From CAXXOK01 sp963674895 (GTDB lineage Bacteria; Bacillota; Clostridia; Christensenellales; Aristaeellaceae), in NCBI GenBank assembly GCA_963674895.2, contig CAXXCY010000003.1, positions 1,488,001 to 1,552,000 on the forward strand: a DNA stretch of 64,000 bases, read 5' to 3'. Made by a program: the position numbers and the translations under genes. This document shows, one piece after another, positions 50,235 to 61,395 of the stretch. Below the pieces are notes generated by a model that saw only the letters and a list, made by a program, of their open reading frames with translations, was not told the origin of the DNA and searched no databases. Each line of letters starts with the position of its first letter. Within the stretch, counting starts at the first letter, position 1.

Positions 50235-51290
50235 ATGGACCAGGGATTTGAAAAAATCGGCTTCACTGGCAAGGCGTACTTCATCGCGGATATTGCCGCC
50301 AACCACGACGGCGATTTGGACCGCGCTTTCAAGCTGATCGAACTGGCGAAGGAAGCGGGCGCGGACGCCGCCAAGTTCCAGAATTTCACCGCGGAGAAGA
50401 TCGTCAGCCGCAGGGGCTTCGACACTATGCCGAAATCCGCGCACCAGGCCGCCTGGACGAAATCGGTCTACGAGGTGTACCGGGACGCGAGCATCGACGT
50501 TTCCTGGACGAAAAAGCTCAGGCGCAAGTGCGACGAAGTCGGCATCGCGTACATGACCAGCCCGTACGATCCCGCCTCCGTGGACGCTGTCGATCCGTAT
50601 CTGGACGCCTATAAAATCGGCAGCGGGGACATCACCTGGCCGGCCATCCTCGAATATATTGCCAAAAAGGGAAAGCCCGTGCTGCTGGCGACCGGCGCCT
50701 CGGACATCTCGGACGTCGTGCGCGCCTATGGCATCCTCCGCCCGCTCGTGAAGGACCTTTGCATCATGCAGTGCAATACCAACTATACGGCCTCGGATGA
50801 CAACTTCCAGTACATTAACCTGAACGTTTTGAATACCTACAAGGTCATGTTCCCGGATTGCGTTCCTGGGCTTTCCGACCACACGTTCGGGCACGCAACG
50901 GTGCTGGGCGCGCTGGCGCTCGGCGCCCGGATTTTTGAAAAACACTTCACCGACGATAACAGCCGCACAGGCCCCGACCACAGGTTTTCCATGAACCCGG
51001 TGACCTGGAAGGCGATGGTCATGGCGGCGCGGCAGCTGGAGCAAGCCATGGGCGACGGCGTGAAGCGCGTCGAAGGCAACGAAACCGAAGCCGCCGTCGT
51101 GCAGCGCCGCGCGCTGTACCTGACGCGCGACATGCGCGCGGGCGAAACCGTACGCACTGAGGACCTGAAGGCCGTCCGCCCCATCCGGGAGGGCGCAATA
51201 CCCCCGTACCGGGAGCATGAGGCGGTCGGGAAGGCACTCACCCGCGACATGCAGGCGGACAGCGCCCTGCGACCGGAGGATTTGCAATGA
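50235..51290 (+). CDS. neuB: NeuB-family nonulosonic acid synthase with SAF domain
   Basis: A 351-residue synthase condensing phosphoenolpyruvate with an N-acyl hexosamine. Seen are YFIADIAANHDGDLDRAFK, ADAAKFQNFTAEKI, ASDISDVVRAYG, PGLSDHTFGH and EKHFTDDNSRTGPDHRFSMN, then a C-terminal SAF/antifreeze-like domain (YLTRDMRAGETVRTEDLK, VGKALTRDMQADSAL). It could make sialic, legionaminic or pseudaminic acid. The ATG at 50235 has GGGAGGG upstream, and the stop overlaps the next gene (ATGA). No CMP-transferase (NeuA) is in the window. Confidence 0.9.
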   Translation: MDQGFEKIGFTGKAYFIADIAANHDGDLDRAFKLIELAKEAGADAAKFQNFTAEKIVSRRGFDTMPKSAHQAAWTKSVYEVYRDASIDVSWTKKLRRKCDEVGIAYMTSPYDPASVDAVDPYLDAYKIGSGDITWPAILEYIAKKGKPVLLATGASDISDVVRAYGILRPLVKDLCIMQCNTNYTASDDNFQYINLNVLNTYKVMFPDCVPGLSDHTFGHATVLGALALGARIFEKHFTDDNSRTGPDHRFSMNPVTWKAMVMAARQLEQAMGDGVKRVEGNETEAAVVQRRALYLTRDMRAGETVRTEDLKAVRPIREGAIPPYREHEAVGKALTRDMQADSALRPEDLQ

Positions 51291-51823
51291 TCAACGGAAC
51301 ACTGGTCAACCTGACGACGCTGGAGCAGGAGGACCTGGAGCCGCTCCGGCTCTGGCGCAACAACCCGGAGTTCCGCAAGTATTTCCGGGAATACCGCGAG
51401 ATCGGCAGGGATATGCAGCTTAAGTGGTATCAGGACAAGGTGCTGGGGGACCCCGGCACGATGATGTTTTCCATCCGCAGCGCGCAGACGGGCGAGCTGT
51501 TGGGCTGCTGCGGGCTTTGCTATATTAGCTGGATTCACCGCAACGCCGACCTATCGCTGTATATCGGGTGGCAGAACGCCTACATCGACGACCGGGGCTA
51601 TGCCGAGGAAAGCTGCCGCCTGCTGTTTAGGTACGGTTTTCAGGAGCTTGGCCTGGAAAAGATCTGGACGGAGATCTACGAGTTCGACGAGCCCAAGCTC
51701 AAGCTCTACCAGAGGCTCGGCTTCCGGCAGGACGGCCTGCTGCGCAGGCAGTACCAGTACGACGGGAAATGGTGGGATTCCCGAATCCTGTCTCTTCTCA
51801 GGGACGAGTTTCCGACGGATTGA
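51287..51823 (+). CDS. GNAT N-acetyltransferase (PseH/RimL-like)
   Basis: A 178-residue acetyltransferase. The start LVNLTTLEQEDLEPLRLWRN and the acetyl-CoA-binding region DDRGYAEESCRLLFRYGFQ, with KLYQRLGFRQDGLLRRQ, match the PseH/RimL group. It overlaps neuB by four nt, so translation is coupled. In pseudaminate pathways a PseH-type enzyme acetylates the amino-sugar used by the synthase, so a similar role on the NeuB precursor is likely. Confidence 0.88.
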   Translation: MINGTLVNLTTLEQEDLEPLRLWRNNPEFRKYFREYREIGRDMQLKWYQDKVLGDPGTMMFSIRSAQTGELLGCCGLCYISWIHRNADLSLYIGWQNAYIDDRGYAEESCRLLFRYGFQELGLEKIWTEIYEFDEPKLKLYQRLGFRQDGLLRRQYQYDGKWWDSRILSLLRDEFPTD

Positions 51824-51902
51824 ACCCGTATCCGTTTGTATGGAAACGAACCCCGGATACGCTCCCCAAGCCCTATTCTTCCGCCGCATCCCTGCCCGCC
51901 GG

Positions 51903-51939
51903 CCGTTCTCCGCACCGCCGGCGGACGGGGATTTTTTTC
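51903..51939 (+). terminator. Probable terminator of the rfbA-neuB operon
   Basis: A GC-rich stem (TCCGC / GCGGA, extendable with CCGT / ACGG in an alternative fold) is followed by GGGGA and seven T at 51932-51938. Confidence 0.55.
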
Positions 51940-51961
51940 TTGATCAACGCTGGAACCTCTA

Positions 51962-51989
51962 TTGACATCCCCCGGGAAAGGTGTATAAT
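51962..51989 (+). promoter_or_regulatory. Sigma-70 promoter of clpB
   Basis: Perfect TTGACA (51962-51967), a 16-nt spacer and perfect TATAAT (51984-51989), directly before the CtsR-like operator. Confidence 0.88.
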
Positions 51990-51998
51990 AAACTAGAA

Positions 51999-52015
51999 GG
52001 TCAAAGATAGTCAAA
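51999..52015 (+). promoter_or_regulatory. CtsR-type operator in front of clpB
   Basis: GGTCAAA-GAT-AGTCAAA matches the CtsR heptad consensus (RGTCAAA-NAN-RGTCAAA) exactly. It begins nine nt after the -10 box, covering the transcription start, where bound CtsR would block transcription until heat or protein stress. No ctsR gene is in the window. Confidence 0.88.
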
Positions 52016-52054
52016 CTATATCCGCACGACCTTCTTTTGGAGGAGGAGAGGCAC

Positions 52055-54649
<2,595 letters not shown>

Positions 54650-54674
54650 TTCCCCGCCCTAATTCAATAAACAG

Positions 54675-54700
54675 CCCCTTGCATTTTTACGTGCAAGGGG
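54675..54700 (+). terminator. Hairpin terminator after clpB, abutting the next promoter
   Basis: A perfect 9-bp stem (CCCCTTGCA / TGCAAGGGG) with loop TTTTTACG. The last stem base touches the -35 box of the following promoter. No long T-run follows on the plus strand, so termination may be incomplete. Confidence 0.6.
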
Positions 54701-54729
54701 TTGACATGTTTTCAGGCAGACGATACGAT
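54701..54729 (+). promoter_or_regulatory. Promoter of the GH13 gene
   Basis: Perfect TTGACA (54701-54706), a 17-nt spacer and TACGAT (54724-54729), 23 nt before the start codon at 54752. Confidence 0.65.
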
Positions 54730-54751
54730 AAAGCCCGTTAAGGAGGCTTTT

Positions 54752-56500
54752 ATGAAGCAACTGACCCTGAGCGCGATTTACCATATGCCATGGCTGGAGT
54801 ACCGGCACGCCATGCCCGACGGGCGCATCGTCATCCGCCTGCGCACGGCGCGTGGCGATTTTGACCAGGTGATCCTGAAAACGGCGAACGCATACGATCT
54901 GTCCGATCCGTTCGGCTCGGGCGGCCGGTACGGGATGGCCGTCCAATTCCGAAACGAGCTGTTTGATTATTACGAGGCGATCTTCACGGTCCGCGATCCG
55001 CGGCTGAAATACCTGTTCCTTCTCTACGCCGACGGCGGCCGCGTGTATAAGCTCGACGGCGCGGGGCTGCGCATCGGCGAGAACAGCTTTGACGACATTT
55101 CCGAGTGCTTCGCCTTTTCCTATGCCTATCCGCCCGACCCGATGCCCGAATGGGCGCGCGGGTGCGTGGGCTATCAGGTGTTTCCGGACCGCTTCCGCCG
55201 CGAAGGCGGGCACGAGGAGGGGCTGGAGCCGTGGAATTCCTCCCGCGTGCAGAGCGAGTACCGCTTCGGCGGCAATCTGAACGGCATCCGCGCCGCGCTG
55301 CCCTACCTGAAGGACCTCGGCGTGCAGATGCTGTACACCACGCCGATTTTTTTAAGCGACAGCGCGCACCGCTACAATACCTTCGACTATTACCGGATCG
55401 ACCCGCTCCTGGGAACGCTTGACGATTTCAAGGCGCTGTGCCGCGAGGCGCACGCGCTGGACATGCGGGTCATCCTCGACGGCGTATTCAACCACTGCGG
55501 CACGGGCTTCGCTCCGTTCGTTGACGCAAAGGAAAAGAGCGAGGCAAGCGAAACCCGCGATTGGTTTTTCTTTGATGATCTCGAGCCCTTCGGTTACCGC
55601 GCGTTCGGGCATATGCCCTACATGCCCAAGCTGAACCTGCGAAACGCCACCTGTGCGGATTATTTCCTGAAAGTGGGGAAATACTGGCTGACGGAATGCG
55701 GCGCGGACGGCTGGCGGCTGGACGTCAGCCCCGAGGTTTACCCTGTCTTCTGGCAGGATTTCCACCGGGAGATGAAGCGCGTCAGCCCCGATTGCCTAAT
55801 CGTCGCCGAGTGCTGGGACGACAGCCGGGAGTGGATTACGCTGGGCGGGCAGTTCGACGCTACCATGCACTATATGCTGAGCCGCAACATCTGGAAGCGC
55901 TTCGCCACGCAGACGATCGGCCTGCCGGCCTTCGACTGCGCGGTCAACGACGCGGCCATGCTCTACCCCAAACGCAGCCAGGACGTGCTGTGGACGTTCC
56001 TGGGCTCGCACGATACCGAGCGCTTCATAACCCGCGCGGGCGGCGACAGGCGCAGGCTGTACGCGGCGGCATTCTTCCAGTTCACCGGCATGGGAATCCC
56101 CATCATCTACTACGGCGACGAGCTGGGCATGGAGGGCGGCGCCGACCCGGACAACCGCCGCCCCATGCGCTGGGACTGGGTGGCGAACAATGAAACCCTG
56201 GCGCATTATCGGAAGCTCACGGCGCTGCGAACGCACAACGAAGCCCTGCGCGTCGGCGCGTTCCGCACCTGGAAGGCGATGGAAGGCGGCCTGTATGCCT
56301 ACGAGCGGTATACGGAGAAGCAGCGTATCCTATGCGTGCTCAACACCGGCGCGGACAACCTGCAAACGCTGATGGCACTGCCTGAGCGACTGCGGGAAAG
56401 GCCGGCGCTCACAGATCTCTATACGCAAAAAACACTGCCCGTCACCGAGGGCAGCGTATTGGTATCGCTCCAGGCGTTTGAAGGTATGATTCTCGTTTAA
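54752..56500 (+). CDS. GH13 alpha-glycosidase (cyclomaltodextrinase/neopullulanase-like)
   Basis: A 582-residue cytoplasmic amylase-family enzyme. The N-terminal ~120 residues form a CBM34-like beta-domain. Four GH13 regions follow: DGVFNHCG (I), the nucleophile Asp in DGWRLDVSPE (II), the acid/base Glu in LIVAECWDDS (III) and FLGSHDTERF (IV). The C-terminal YGDELGMEGGADPDNRRPM is typical of neopullulanase/maltogenic amylase types. The ATG at 54752 has AAGGAGG upstream. It probably debranches or hydrolyses imported maltodextrins or storage glucan. The 3' end overlaps the convergent gene by four nt. Confidence 0.92.
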   Translation: MKQLTLSAIYHMPWLEYRHAMPDGRIVIRLRTARGDFDQVILKTANAYDLSDPFGSGGRYGMAVQFRNELFDYYEAIFTVRDPRLKYLFLLYADGGRVYKLDGAGLRIGENSFDDISECFAFSYAYPPDPMPEWARGCVGYQVFPDRFRREGGHEEGLEPWNSSRVQSEYRFGGNLNGIRAALPYLKDLGVQMLYTTPIFLSDSAHRYNTFDYYRIDPLLGTLDDFKALCREAHALDMRVILDGVFNHCGTGFAPFVDAKEKSEASETRDWFFFDDLEPFGYRAFGHMPYMPKLNLRNATCADYFLKVGKYWLTECGADGWRLDVSPEVYPVFWQDFHREMKRVSPDCLIVAECWDDSREWITLGGQFDATMHYMLSRNIWKRFATQTIGLPAFDCAVNDAAMLYPKRSQDVLWTFLGSHDTERFITRAGGDRRRLYAAAFFQFTGMGIPIIYYGDELGMEGGADPDNRRPMRWDWVANNETLAHYRKLTALRTHNEALRVGAFRTWKAMEGGLYAYERYTEKQRILCVLNTGADNLQTLMALPERLRERPALTDLYTQKTLPVTEGSVLVSLQAFEGMILV

Positions 56501-57522
56501 AGCAGGCCGCCCATGGAGTTTGTCAGGCTCGTCAGCGTGCGGACGACGCCCGACAGCAGCGTGCCGCCGACCGCCGCGAACAGGGCGATTTTCGTCAATT
56601 CCGATAGGCAGATCAGCGACGATTGCACAAACACCGCTTTTTGCGGCTCCAATTCGGCGATTCGCACAGCCATCGTGCACAGCAGCACATAGCTGAACAC
56701 CTGCCCGAAAAACAGCATCACGAGCGAAAGGTACGGCGTGATCAGGCTGCATACCGACGCCAGCGCAAGCGCGGCGAGATTGGGCAGGACGGTGATCGCC
56801 GCATAGCCCGACAGCAGCTCGAACGTGAAGCGCACCTGCCGTACCGCGCTCAGATAGACCATCGCGACCGCCGCCGGCATCACGGCGGCAATCACCTGGC
56901 ACAGGGCCGCAATTCCGCCGACGGGAACGGCGACCTTCCCCGCCAGATAGCTGACGCCCTGGTTCAGGCTTGCCGCGCTATCCGCCAGCTGCAGGCCCGC
57001 CACCCCGCTCGCCATGGAAAACAGGGAGCCCAGCGCGCCCCTGACCAAGATCATGCCCGCGAGGAAAGCGAACATCGCCGATAGAAACACCAGGATGGCG
57101 CCCGTGTACCGGTCGCCCCTGCGGACCATCCCCTGCAGGGTCCCCACAGGGTTTGCGAACGCGCCCTTCACGACCTGCGGAAGCTCCGATACCGCCCGGT
57201 AAAAAGCGCCGTTGGGATTGAAGCTGTCCCGCGGCTGGCTTTGGTGTGCCGTCTGCTGGCTTTGCGAAAACCCCGTAAAAACCTGCTTGCGGTAGGTATG
57301 GAACGCCGGCGTTGCGTACTGTTTGGGCTGATTGACGGGGTTTTCCGCCGTATAGCCGTACTCCCTGCCGTCCGGCGGCACGCCCTGCTGGTAATTGGTC
57401 TTTGGGTACTGCCGGTAGGACCGGTAATCCTCCTGCGCCTGCGCGCTGTCCGGGCACGTGCCGCAGATGGGGCACCGCAAAACGCCCGGGGGCAGGATGA
57501 TCCCGCAGTGGGTACATCTCAT
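56497..57522 (-). CDS. Zinc-ribbon multi-pass membrane protein
   Basis: A 341-residue protein. The N-terminus is a zinc ribbon (MRCTHCGIILPPGVLRCPIC). A Gln/Pro/Tyr-rich disordered stretch runs to about residue 110, and five or six hydrophobic segments follow in a Yip1-like layout. The function is unknown. It is last in the ugd-GT operon and overlaps the DUF354 stop by four nt, so it may be linked to envelope glycan export or assembly. Confidence 0.8.
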   Translation of the reverse strand: MRCTHCGIILPPGVLRCPICGTCPDSAQAQEDYRSYRQYPKTNYQQGVPPDGREYGYTAENPVNQPKQYATPAFHTYRKQVFTGFSQSQQTAHQSQPRDSFNPNGAFYRAVSELPQVVKGAFANPVGTLQGMVRRGDRYTGAILVFLSAMFAFLAGMILVRGALGSLFSMASGVAGLQLADSAASLNQGVSYLAGKVAVPVGGIAALCQVIAAVMPAAVAMVYLSAVRQVRFTFELLSGYAAITVLPNLAALALASVCSLITPYLSLVMLFFGQVFSYVLLCTMAVRIAELEPQKAVFVQSSLICLSELTKIALFAAVGGTLLSGVVRTLTSLTNSMGGLL

Positions 57523-58574
57523 GGCTGCTCACCCGCCTTGGCAAAAAGATCGATCTGATCAATAAACAGATCGTTGATATCGCTTTTTTCGGCAAGCAGG
57601 CGCTCCCGCTTCGCCTGTCCGCGCTGCGTGAGGTCCGGCACGGCCAGCAGTTCCAGCGCCCTGGCCGACGCCCGTTCATAGCGGTCCTGCCCGTGGAAGC
57701 AGTATAAAAGGCCGAATCTCTCCTCCTGCTCCCTGGTTGAGCCCGAGCGGATTTCATTCACGTACAGCGCGTGCGTGCCCAGCACCGCCGCCTCGCTGGC
57801 CATGGTCGCGCCCTCGCTGTACACGAGCCTGGCAAAGGCCAGCACGTGGTGCACCAGCGGGTACGGCGTCTTCAGCCGGTATGGCTCCAGCGCGCCGCCG
57901 AGCGGCTTTTCGCTGCTCACCCACACGCGCATGCCCGTTTTTTCCAGCTGTTTCACGAGGCTGAGCTTCTCCCGGTCGTTCAGGCCCCGCTTGCCCACGT
58001 CGTGGCTGGCGTTCCACGCCACGAAGCGCAGGAGAACATAGGGTTCGCCGGGATCGAACCCCGCGTCCCTAAGCACATCGCGGCTGGGCGTGAAGACGCT
58101 CGGGTGCAGATAGAACAATTCCTTATAGGTATCCACGCGCTCCTGCGCCTTGCCCAGATCGGTTAAAAACGTCCGGGGCGTTAGAATTTTCGTGCTCAGC
58201 CGCTTGCAGATGTTCAGGCTGAACCTGGAGACCTCCGTATCCTCGTAGATCAGGTGCGGTCTGCGGGCAACCCATGCCGCGATCGCCATCATCGGGGAGG
58301 CGCGCCCGATCAGGATGTCGGGCTTGAAACGGATCGCGTGCAGCGTGTGGTTAACGCACAGCCGAAAAAAAAGCCACCCTTTTTCCGCTACGTTTTTGCC
58401 CGTGCCCTTCGCGCACAGCACATACGGGATACCGTACCCCTCCAGCAGGGAGGCGGCGCCGTCCTTATCGATGGCAAGCACCCGCACCTCGTCGCCGCGC
58501 GACTGCAGGCGCCTGATGATGTGGTGGAACTGGTGGGCCCACGCGGGATGGTTGACGGAAATCATGATCCTCAT
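57519..58574 (-). CDS. DUF354 glycosyltransferase-like protein
   Basis: A 351-residue protein of the DUF354 family, which resembles UDP-GlcNAc 2-epimerase/GT-B folds. It starts MRIMISVNHPAWAHQFHHII. The middle has PDILIGRASPMMAIAAWVA and LIYEDTEVSRFSLNICKRL, and the second domain has YSEGATMASEAAVLGTHALY, where a nucleotide-sugar would bind. The ATG at 58574 has GGGAAAGAG upstream. It likely transfers or epimerises a sugar for a surface polymer. Confidence 0.85.
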   Translation of the reverse strand: MRIMISVNHPAWAHQFHHIIRRLQSRGDEVRVLAIDKDGAASLLEGYGIPYVLCAKGTGKNVAEKGWLFFRLCVNHTLHAIRFKPDILIGRASPMMAIAAWVARRPHLIYEDTEVSRFSLNICKRLSTKILTPRTFLTDLGKAQERVDTYKELFYLHPSVFTPSRDVLRDAGFDPGEPYVLLRFVAWNASHDVGKRGLNDREKLSLVKQLEKTGMRVWVSSEKPLGGALEPYRLKTPYPLVHHVLAFARLVYSEGATMASEAAVLGTHALYVNEIRSGSTREQEERFGLLYCFHGQDRYERASARALELLAVPDLTQRGQAKRERLLAEKSDINDLFIDQIDLFAKAGEQP

Positions 58575-58589
58575 GCCGTACTCTTTCCC

Positions 58590-59570
58590 CTATCGGATGA
58601 TAATATGGAGCTCTCCCTCCGGCTGCACGGGCGATACTTTGCGCTGCAGGTAGAGGATGCGGTTTTGGTTTCGGTTGATGCGCACCATGCTTTCCATCGC
58701 CAGGCCGAAAGAAAACATCAGCACGGCAATCAGCAGGCAAAACGCGGCGATCAGCCCCGCGAACAGATAGCCGCTGAAATACCCCACCGTGAGGTAATGG
58801 ATGAGGAACATCAGTCCGAACACGAAGGTCGGGACCAGAAAAATAGAGCCGAGAATGGAGAAAAACCGCATCGGGTAATAGTCCCGCTGCAGCCCCAGCA
58901 AAATGCCGGCCGTACGCTTGGCATAGTTGAAGATACTGCCCGCCACACGGCTTTTCCTCTCCGGGAAATAGGTCACGGATACCGGGCGCTCCATCATGGT
59001 CAGGTTCTCAAAATGAAAAAACACAAAGCTTTCCTGCGTGTATGTGAAACGCCCGTAAAAGTTGATCCGCAGCAGCGCGTCCCGGCTGTAGGCGCGGAAG
59101 CCGCAGCTTACGTCCGAGAACTTCTGCCCGCACAGGCGGCTGACCAGCCGGGTCATGCGGTTGTTGCCCCATCGTTTGACGGGCGGCATGTGCTTGATTG
59201 CCCCGCGATTGATAAACCGCGAGCCGGAAACGAAATCGGCTTCGCTGGCGATGATGGGATCGATCAGCTTTTGAATATCGCCGGGATCAAACTGCCCGTC
59301 GCCGTCCATATTGACCATCAGGTCAAAGCCATATTCTATCGCATAATCCACGGCGGAGCGGAACGCCTGTCCAAGCCCTTTGTTCACCTTATGGCGGATG
59401 ACCATGGCCCCGGCCCGCAGCGCCAGTTCGGCGGTGTTATCGGCGCTGCCGTCGTCAATCACCAGCAGGCGGACGTCGTCAACGCCGGCATAGGACGCCG
59501 GAATCGCTTTCAGCACCGAGGCAATACTGTCGGATTCATTATAACAGGGCAATGCGATCAATAGTTTCAT
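58590..59570 (-). CDS. Glycosyltransferase family 2 (dolichol/undecaprenyl-phosphate type)
   Basis: A 326-residue GT2. The catalytic domain has LIALPCYNESDSIASVLKAI, LVIDDGSADNTAELA, NKGLGQAFRSAVDYAI and the DxD-type MVNMDGDGQFDPGDIQKLI. Two C-terminal membrane helices follow (about 235-300). It looks like a polyprenyl-phosphate sugar synthase. Its ATG overlaps the stop of the DUF6020 gene (ATGA). It probably charges the lipid carrier used by the adjacent GT-C-like membrane protein. Confidence 0.92.
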   Translation of the reverse strand: MKLLIALPCYNESDSIASVLKAIPASYAGVDDVRLLVIDDGSADNTAELALRAGAMVIRHKVNKGLGQAFRSAVDYAIEYGFDLMVNMDGDGQFDPGDIQKLIDPIIASEADFVSGSRFINRGAIKHMPPVKRWGNNRMTRLVSRLCGQKFSDVSCGFRAYSRDALLRINFYGRFTYTQESFVFFHFENLTMMERPVSVTYFPERKSRVAGSIFNYAKRTAGILLGLQRDYYPMRFFSILGSIFLVPTFVFGLMFLIHYLTVGYFSGYLFAGLIAAFCLLIAVLMFSFGLAMESMVRINRNQNRILYLQRKVSPVQPEGELHIIIR

Positions 59571-61309
59571 AGGGGACTCCTTTCAGATTTTCCAATCGCC
59601 TGCGCCGCCGCGGAGAGCAACAGCGGCGCGGCGAAATAAACGGGCATCGCGTAGCGGAAATACCCGTTCACGGGCGAGAACAGGCAGCCGGCCAGCGTCA
59701 GCAGCGCGGGAAGCATAAAGATCAGCGCCTTCCACTGCCTGCAGGAAAGCACAACGGCCAGCGCGAACAGCAAAACCCAGCCGTATAGACCGGGCGCGGC
59801 GAGAATGCGGAACGGCGCGTACTGGAGCAGCCGCTTGAGGACGGCTTTCATGCGCTCCGCGCGCGGGTTCACCGTGAAATCGAACTTGCCGTCAAGCTGC
59901 GGCGTGGTTCCCTCGTCGCCCAGCAGGAAGGTGGGCTTGATGGTGGATACGTATCCGGGCATCACATAACCGTAGCTGTTATGGAAAAACGCGCTGAAAT
60001 AGATGGCGGGACGCCGGAAGCCAAGGCTGAACCAAGCGCGGAAAAACGCCCGCTTTTCCTCCGGCGCCGCGCCCTCCCTCCAGAGGTCCTTGACGGGATC
60101 GCTGAGTTCGCCGTTGTACGCTTCCTTCAGCTGACCGACGGGCAGGACCGCGTCGATGGCCGCATAGTACTCCCCGGGCAGCGATTCGTCGGTCACCACG
60201 CGCGCCACCTGCTGCAGCGGCGCGGACATGACTTCGGATTCGGGGCTCTTCTCCGCCCCGAGCATCGGAATCAACGCCGTGTGCAGGATGAACAGCGCCG
60301 CCGCCGCGCAGGCCAGCGCGTACATCGCGCCCTGCCATACCGGGTTTCGCCGGACGAGCGACCAGACGAGCAGGACGGCCAGCGTGACCGCCGCCAGCCC
60401 GATACCCGCGTTGCGCAGCAGCACGCACAGCACGGCGCTCACGGCCAGGGAAACGGTATCCCGTCCGGACGGCGCCTCGGTCCGCACAGCGCGCCAGACG
60501 ACCAGCATAAGCCACAGCACCGCCATGGCGAAGTTCGTATCCTTGCCGATGCAAAACGCAAACAACGGGAAAACCGGGCAGAGCGCGTAAAACCCGAGGG
60601 ACAGGTATACAAGCCATTTAGGCGCGCCGCCCTTCGCCGCCGCTGTGACCGCATATCCGAGCAGCCACGCCATCAGCAGGCCCTGCGTAAGCACGTACAT
60701 CGCGACCGCGGCGTCCGCCGAGCCGAACACGCCCTGCCCGATCACAGCGAAGAACCAGATCAGCCCCGTTTGCAAAAGCGGGTTTCCGTTGCTCAGCGCC
60801 TTCACACCGAAGATTTCAGAAAGCTGGGTGATGGAATCGTTGGACACCGTTCCCGGCCATACCGTAACGAGGTACGGCAGCCAGCAGGCAAAAATCACCA
60901 GCGCGTAGGTCCAGGCGGGATAGTGCTTCCGGAACGGTTTCGCGCCCCGCATCGCTTCCCAGACCAGCGTCATGCCCATATAGAACGCGGGTACCCGGCC
61001 CGCGAAGTAGAACAGCGCCTTCCACTTCTGGCCCGTCACCAGCGCTGCCGATCCGGTATGGTCAAAGCTCGCGCCCAGCGTCGCCACGGCGGCAAACACG
61101 AACGCGGCGATCCACAGCTGCCAGCGGCAAAACACGCATGGGATGCGCCACAGGAACAGATACCCGAAGATCAGCATCACGGGGACAAACACCTGCATGA
61201 ACACCGAAAAGAGACCCGTGCTTGCCAGGGAGATGCTCATCGCCGCAAACGAAAAGCCCCAACAAATCACCAGCAAAACGGCCTTACCGATCATGCGCCG
61301 GTCGTGCAC
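59567..61309 (-). CDS. DUF6020-like membrane protein (GT-C type glycosyltransferase candidate)
   Basis: A 580-residue polytopic protein with about 12-13 hydrophobic segments. WLPYLVTVWPGTVSNDSITQ, with its acidic residue in an outer loop after the first helices, is the DUF6020 signature. CIGKDTNFAMAVLW and a large external loop near the C-terminus also resemble polyprenyl-phosphate-dependent GT-C enzymes. The GTG at 61309 is favoured since GGAGGG stands seven nt before it; an ATG at 61294 is the alternative. Placed between ugd and a lipid-sugar synthase, it probably adds sugars on the outer face. Confidence 0.75.
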   Translation of the reverse strand: MHDRRMIGKAVLLVICWGFSFAAMSISLASTGLFSVFMQVFVPVMLIFGYLFLWRIPCVFCRWQLWIAAFVFAAVATLGASFDHTGSAALVTGQKWKALFYFAGRVPAFYMGMTLVWEAMRGAKPFRKHYPAWTYALVIFACWLPYLVTVWPGTVSNDSITQLSEIFGVKALSNGNPLLQTGLIWFFAVIGQGVFGSADAAVAMYVLTQGLLMAWLLGYAVTAAAKGGAPKWLVYLSLGFYALCPVFPLFAFCIGKDTNFAMAVLWLMLVVWRAVRTEAPSGRDTVSLAVSAVLCVLLRNAGIGLAAVTLAVLLVWSLVRRNPVWQGAMYALACAAAALFILHTALIPMLGAEKSPESEVMSAPLQQVARVVTDESLPGEYYAAIDAVLPVGQLKEAYNGELSDPVKDLWREGAAPEEKRAFFRAWFSLGFRRPAIYFSAFFHNSYGYVMPGYVSTIKPTFLLGDEGTTPQLDGKFDFTVNPRAERMKAVLKRLLQYAPFRILAAPGLYGWVLLFALAVVLSCRQWKALIFMLPALLTLAGCLFSPVNGYFRYAMPVYFAAPLLLSAAAQAIGKSERSPL

Positions 61310-61395
61310 AGCGGGCCCTCCTTCATGGAAGTGAATTGGTTGCTGCCGTATAGTTCGCCCGGGATAACCGCCGTCAAACGGGCACGCCGCCCCGG

